Below are positions 59,830-64,000 of a stretch of 64,000 bases of DNA, one piece after another. This DNA is from Mimachlamys varia (taxonomy: Eukaryota; Mollusca; Bivalvia; Pectinida; Pectinidae): positions 24,317,001-24,381,000 of the forward strand of contig OX392545.1 of NCBI GenBank assembly GCA_947623455.1, in the 5' to 3' direction. Position numbers and translations under genes: made by a program. Under the pieces are notes generated by a model. That model saw only the letters and a program-made list of their open reading frames with translations, made no database searches and was not told the DNA's origin. Position 1 is the first letter of the stretch. Each line of letters starts with the position of its first letter.

Positions 59830-61260
59830 ATGCATATATTCAGAATGGATTTATAGAGGCGACGGTTTACGAGAGCACGTGTGTTGTAAATAAATAATGA
59901 TTTATGGAGAATGAACTCTCACGTAATCAGGTGGAGGAAATAGGGATAATAGTATTAAAGAAACGAAATGTTTTAAAAACAAAGTGCATCTTGTTTGTTC
60001 ACTGTCATGTAACTCCACTGCGGGTGTTGTGCAGTTCCATCCATACGCTATAAATAGAATGATTGAAAAGTCGGCGTTTGCTTAAAGAAAGAAGATATGC
60101 ATTCATTTCACTATTTGATAAATATTTTCAAAGTTTAATGCAATGCAGAAATAACTGTTCTACATTCCAAAGCACAAAAAACAGTAAAAAAGCATCAGAG
60201 TAACAAACATCCTCTAACTACATGTACATTAAATAAAACATATTCCGTACTTTTGCAAGTGAGGTCGTTTCGATTTGCACAAAAGCTGATTGTTTACAGG
60301 GTTTTCATCGAAGAGCCATGTATATAATTTAAGTAATCATACATTTCTACAATATATCTCATTAACATGACTATGTAGTTTAGTTTAATTTTAGTTTGGT
60401 CGAGTATATCATTAAAGTAATTATAATTTGCTTCAATAGATCTCATAAAGACGACAGCGTATTATAGTGTAAGGTTTTGTCAGGTTACAGGGAGTGGTGT
60501 GTATGATGTTTGGCCGTATTGTCACTATAGTTCTGTACGTACCTTACGAGTACGACAGGTGCGCGTTCGAGAACTCCAGGTACAAACCCAGTTACATGTA
60601 TCTTGTATGATGACTAATTGTCGGTACAACTGTTGGTATTATCGATTAAACATTCGTTACTACAATGTAACATTGATAATCACCATTAATAACAGGTCAG
60701 GTATATACAGACAATGCCGACTGTAGCCTTGTACGGTAAACTACCCCGGGAGGAGGCCACAGAGACAAAATACGAGTTCTATAATTAGTAGGGAGCATTA
60801 TACAGATAAACCATCAAAGGCTAGAGGCTGTCTTGTGAGTCTATGCCTGAACCTAAGTCGTAACCCAATTAATAACCATTGTAAAGGCAAGCCCCTCCCT
60901 TTCTGTTTTGATTCTTGGCCATTTTATTAAAAAATCGTTCTGAATCTGAATGCATTAATTATTCCATGTGTGAATACCTTTCTTATTTAGATCCTATACA
61001 TTGTATATATCATTCCTAATTTGGAAAACTGTGCCCGGTATTGTTTCCCATATAAATCGCCGTTAATGTCGGAAAATATCAAGATTCAATATTCAAAGAT
61101 TCTTTATTCACTCAAGACACACACTTGTGTGCTTCAAGAGGTCAATATAACAAATTAATGTACATGGCTAACATTAGTAATAATATAATCGCATACTTAC
61201 TAAAGTAGTTATATGTAATGTTACCTTACTGAAGATATGCAGACAAGAAAAATATGCATG
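59830..61260. other. Intergenic, nothing recognised
   Basis: AT-rich with no repeat copies from this window. The 60499-60726 open frame has no family match. Confidence 0.4.
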
Positions 61261-61264
61261 TTAA

Positions 61265-61649
61265 ATGCCCAATATACGTAACTTTCGGCAAAAACTCGAA
61301 GCGAAAATCAAGCTTAATATCTTATTATATTTATAGATTTTGTTAGGATTAACTGATATCAGCAATGCTCAAGATGAATTCTTACGCGGTTACCGGTACA
61401 GCAGCAGTTGAAACACGGTATTTGTAAACACGCGTCCATTTCTAGCCGTCTCTACCTTCAGCTTGTTGTCGAAGTGGGCCCCACCTGAACTATTTTCAAT
61501 TCTTTGGATTTTTTTGTCAACATTTTCTTGTTGGTTACCACTCAGGTTTACTTCGTTTTAGCCTTATTTTTGCATGGTTATTAACTGGATTTTTTTCATA
61601 ATTTTTTCAGAATCTCGAAAAATTTCCTGAAGTTACGTATATTGGGCCT
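61265..61649. mobile_element. MITE with TTAA target duplication, copy 2
   Basis: 385 bp between TTAA at 61261-61264 and 61650-61653. The ends are TGCCCAATATACGTAACT and AGTTACGTATATTGGGCCT. Full-length inverted relative of 384-769, sharing for example GTTTACTTCGTTTTAG and GTTACCGGTACAGCAGCAGT in reverse. Confidence 0.88.
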
Positions 61650-61653
61650 TTAA

Positions 61654-63800
61654 TATGAGTACAATATGGTACAACATATATGTATTAATATATAATCAGC
61701 GTGAGTTACATAGGGTTTCGACATTTTTAAGGGAAAAAACACTTCAGATGATAACGGTTTGTTACAAATTTCAAACATATACCTCTCATTTTAGTTAAAC
61801 TTGGATTTTTAGAATAGCAGTGTGGAATATATTTGTGTATAAACTAAGAAACTAAAGCATTATTACATTGGAATAAATAGTGGTATTCATCACCAATACC
61901 TTCATTACATAATACAAACACTTGAAAGAATACAACCTAGACCTTGAATTACAGTGTATATGGGCAGCAAGCAATGTAGAAAATAAAATCATTGGTAAAG
62001 CATTAGAATGAAATTAGATTGGATTTGAATTGCATTAGATTCCGACAATATCATCAGAAATATAACCTGATTCCCGATGAAATATTGTTTTTTAATATTT
62101 GTAAGGAGGAAACAATCACAATATAGTACACTGTATATCGAAGCCTATAATGTTAGTTTGGCTGAGCGACTGGTTGGCGAGTTAACACACGTTTACTGAT
62201 ACCGATCTCCGGCTACAGTTATCTTGGTGAAGTCAATAACTTCAGTCAATAGAACTGCATTAAAATTTCATGAAAGTGAAATTTTCTGGCTCGATAACTT
62301 TTATGAATGGCGATAAGTAGCACGAGTAGTAGCCCTTGAGTAACGGGTAATTTCTGTGTTCATAGTCTATCTACCGTTACATCTTAGAATACTGGCGTGT
62401 GTGTGTTTGTGTCATAAGGAGAAGGGAGTGATCGCAATGGGAGAGAATCTGATGTAATTTCTGAGTATAAACATCTTGCCGTTCAACTGCAGACATCTTA
62501 CCCATCATCTGTCAACAGCGTAAAATCTTATCCTAGCTTATACATGTACATAAACATATTTGATGATTGATTCTTACGAAACTGAAGGACTTGAGTAAGT
62601 CTCTCTCACGACATACGTAAAATATTGAGATTTAAAACAAATGTTTTATAGTTGACTGGATTCTAATACGCAGTTTTAGGTTATCAACATTTCAAAAAAT
62701 AAATATGTTTCAAGAAATTGTCAGAGCTAAGTGTATCGAAGATTTTCTTCTCATAAATCACGTTACTCTACCTGTCGGCAAATCTCTTTAAAAAATAAAC
62801 ATCAGGAAATTAACAGCTAAACATGTATGTAGAGTACTAAATATTTACACATTGTCGCCCGAGTTTTAAGGATTGCAGTCAGCTTATTTGTATTATGAGT
62901 TTTAAATGTTAAATACGACATTCTTGACATTATAAGCCGGTTAAGTCCCACAGACCGGTAATCCGGTACGTGTCAATACCTAGCCGTATATAAGACTTGT
63001 AATATTAGCCTTACTAATTAAAATACCCGTCTAAAGTGACAACAGTTAGACAGACCTGTCGCCCACAATATGTACATGGATGTATAGCTTACTAAGCAAT
63101 CACACTTGTCCTGTTACATAATTATTTGGTTTCAATTTTTTTAACATCAAAAATATTATTTGTTTTCGTTCTAATAAAATGGTCATATTTTACCAAATGT
63201 TTCTACATGAGAACTCTTATACATCTTGTTTACGTTTTTATATATTATATGTCAATGTGATGTGAAATGTGTGACTATATGCCTAAATAAATCAAATTAC
63301 ATGTAAAAATATCGTATTGACATTAAGTATCTATGTATAAACTGACTGCTTATGAAACGTGCATGTATAACATGATTCGGTACAATTTCCAAACCCTTAT
63401 TTCATAAGTGCCTATTTTCAAAGCAGCCAAATGCTGGATAGATAATTCCACTGTTTTCTTTCTCCTTATACAGCACCGACATCTTTTTTTTCAAAAACGT
63501 TTTATTGACATAGACATTTTTACAAAAAAAAAGAGACTTCATCACAGATATCTTACAATCCATTATTCATATCACGCACATACCTAATTCCCAATCTTAC
63601 ATGCGTTCATAATAAAACACACATTCCACACAATTGATACAAAACGTTCCGCTGCTATTATTCAACTATTACTGGTACATCGATCACTTTTATGCATTCT
63701 TTAACAGCGACATCTTAATTTTGTTTTCGATATCACTCAAGTGGAAGTTGTGTAGAACAGTTTTGTCGACTAGGTTTCTCAGTTTGTAGACGAAGCTCTA
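61654..63800. other. Intergenic, nothing recognised
   Basis: AT-rich, no open frame of note and no repeat family copy. Confidence 0.4.
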
Positions 63801-63813
63801 TGACATCCTGGTC

Positions 63814-63953
63814 CCAGGATCACGAAACAATCTTAAGTCTAAATTTGTCTTAAGTTTTGACTTGGCCAATCACAGATAACGTTACTTAAAGTAATGTTAT
63901 ACGTGATTGGCTAAGCACAAACTTAAGTCTTAGATTGTTTCATGATCTTGGGG
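63814..63953. mobile_element. Palindromic MITE, ~65-bp arms
   Basis: The left arm has GGATCACGAAACAATCTTAA and TTGGCCAATCAC. The right arm has GTGATTGGCTAAGCACAAAC and AGATTGTTTCATGATCTTGG. The centre is GTTACTTAAAGTAATG. One copy here. Confidence 0.82.
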
Positions 63954-64000
63954 TCTGGTCCAAGTTTCGGTTTCAGATCTGATTCCGCTTTTCAAGATAC

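Overview
This is eukaryotic nuclear DNA, AT-rich and sparsely coding, from a lophotrochozoan animal and most likely a bivalve mollusc. The evidence is GT-AG introns, tRNA-derived SINEs with a Meta-SINE-type central domain, a 5S-rRNA-derived fragment, a LINE reverse-transcriptase remnant, abundant palindromic MITEs, and bivalve-style repeats ending in the GGTCACCTGA motif. No prokaryotic organisation is present. I cannot name the species.

The one gene I can reconstruct is on the minus strand (21231 down to 2654). It encodes a Golgi-type carbohydrate sulfotransferase (CHST family). Five coding exons join in frame through consensus GT-AG junctions into a 364-residue protein with an N-terminal signal anchor, a 5'-PAPS loop (PRSGSS), a 3'-PAPS motif (RDPRA) and a typical C-terminal region. 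Its last intron is 12.3 kb, and 11.4 kb of that is a single huge fold-back element (3223-14599) with inverted arms and a TA duplication. The left arm has itself been hit by a 2-kb Helitron-like element carrying five ~325-bp tandem units. The core holds a palindromic MITE, a 5S-like piece, a SINE and a LINE fragment.

Upstream of the gene (about 22-64 kb) I find no further confident gene, only repeats. The most interesting is a dispersed family carrying a recognisable type I hammerhead ribozyme: a 44-nt module with stem I GCATCA/TGATGC, a CTGAAGA core, stem II GTCC/GGAC, GAAA, and cleavage after GTA. It occurs at 23.2, 25.6, 28.9, 30.1, 30.3 and 43.0 kb, with a core-less relic at 36.9 kb. One pair is in tandem and one pair is head-to-head. 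This resembles the hammerhead-bearing retrozymes and Penelope-like elements known from metazoans.

A second family (family A, about 300 bp) has at least 15 copies scattered over the window, in both orientations and with open frames on both strands. Other contents are two opposite-facing 385-bp MITEs with TTAA duplications, two TA-flanked MITEs, several long hairpins, minisatellites and tandem duplications. A possible first exon of an unknown plus-strand gene lies at 59196. Exon and repeat borders were read by eye and may be off by a few bases, except the sulfotransferase splice junctions, which were checked for frame.
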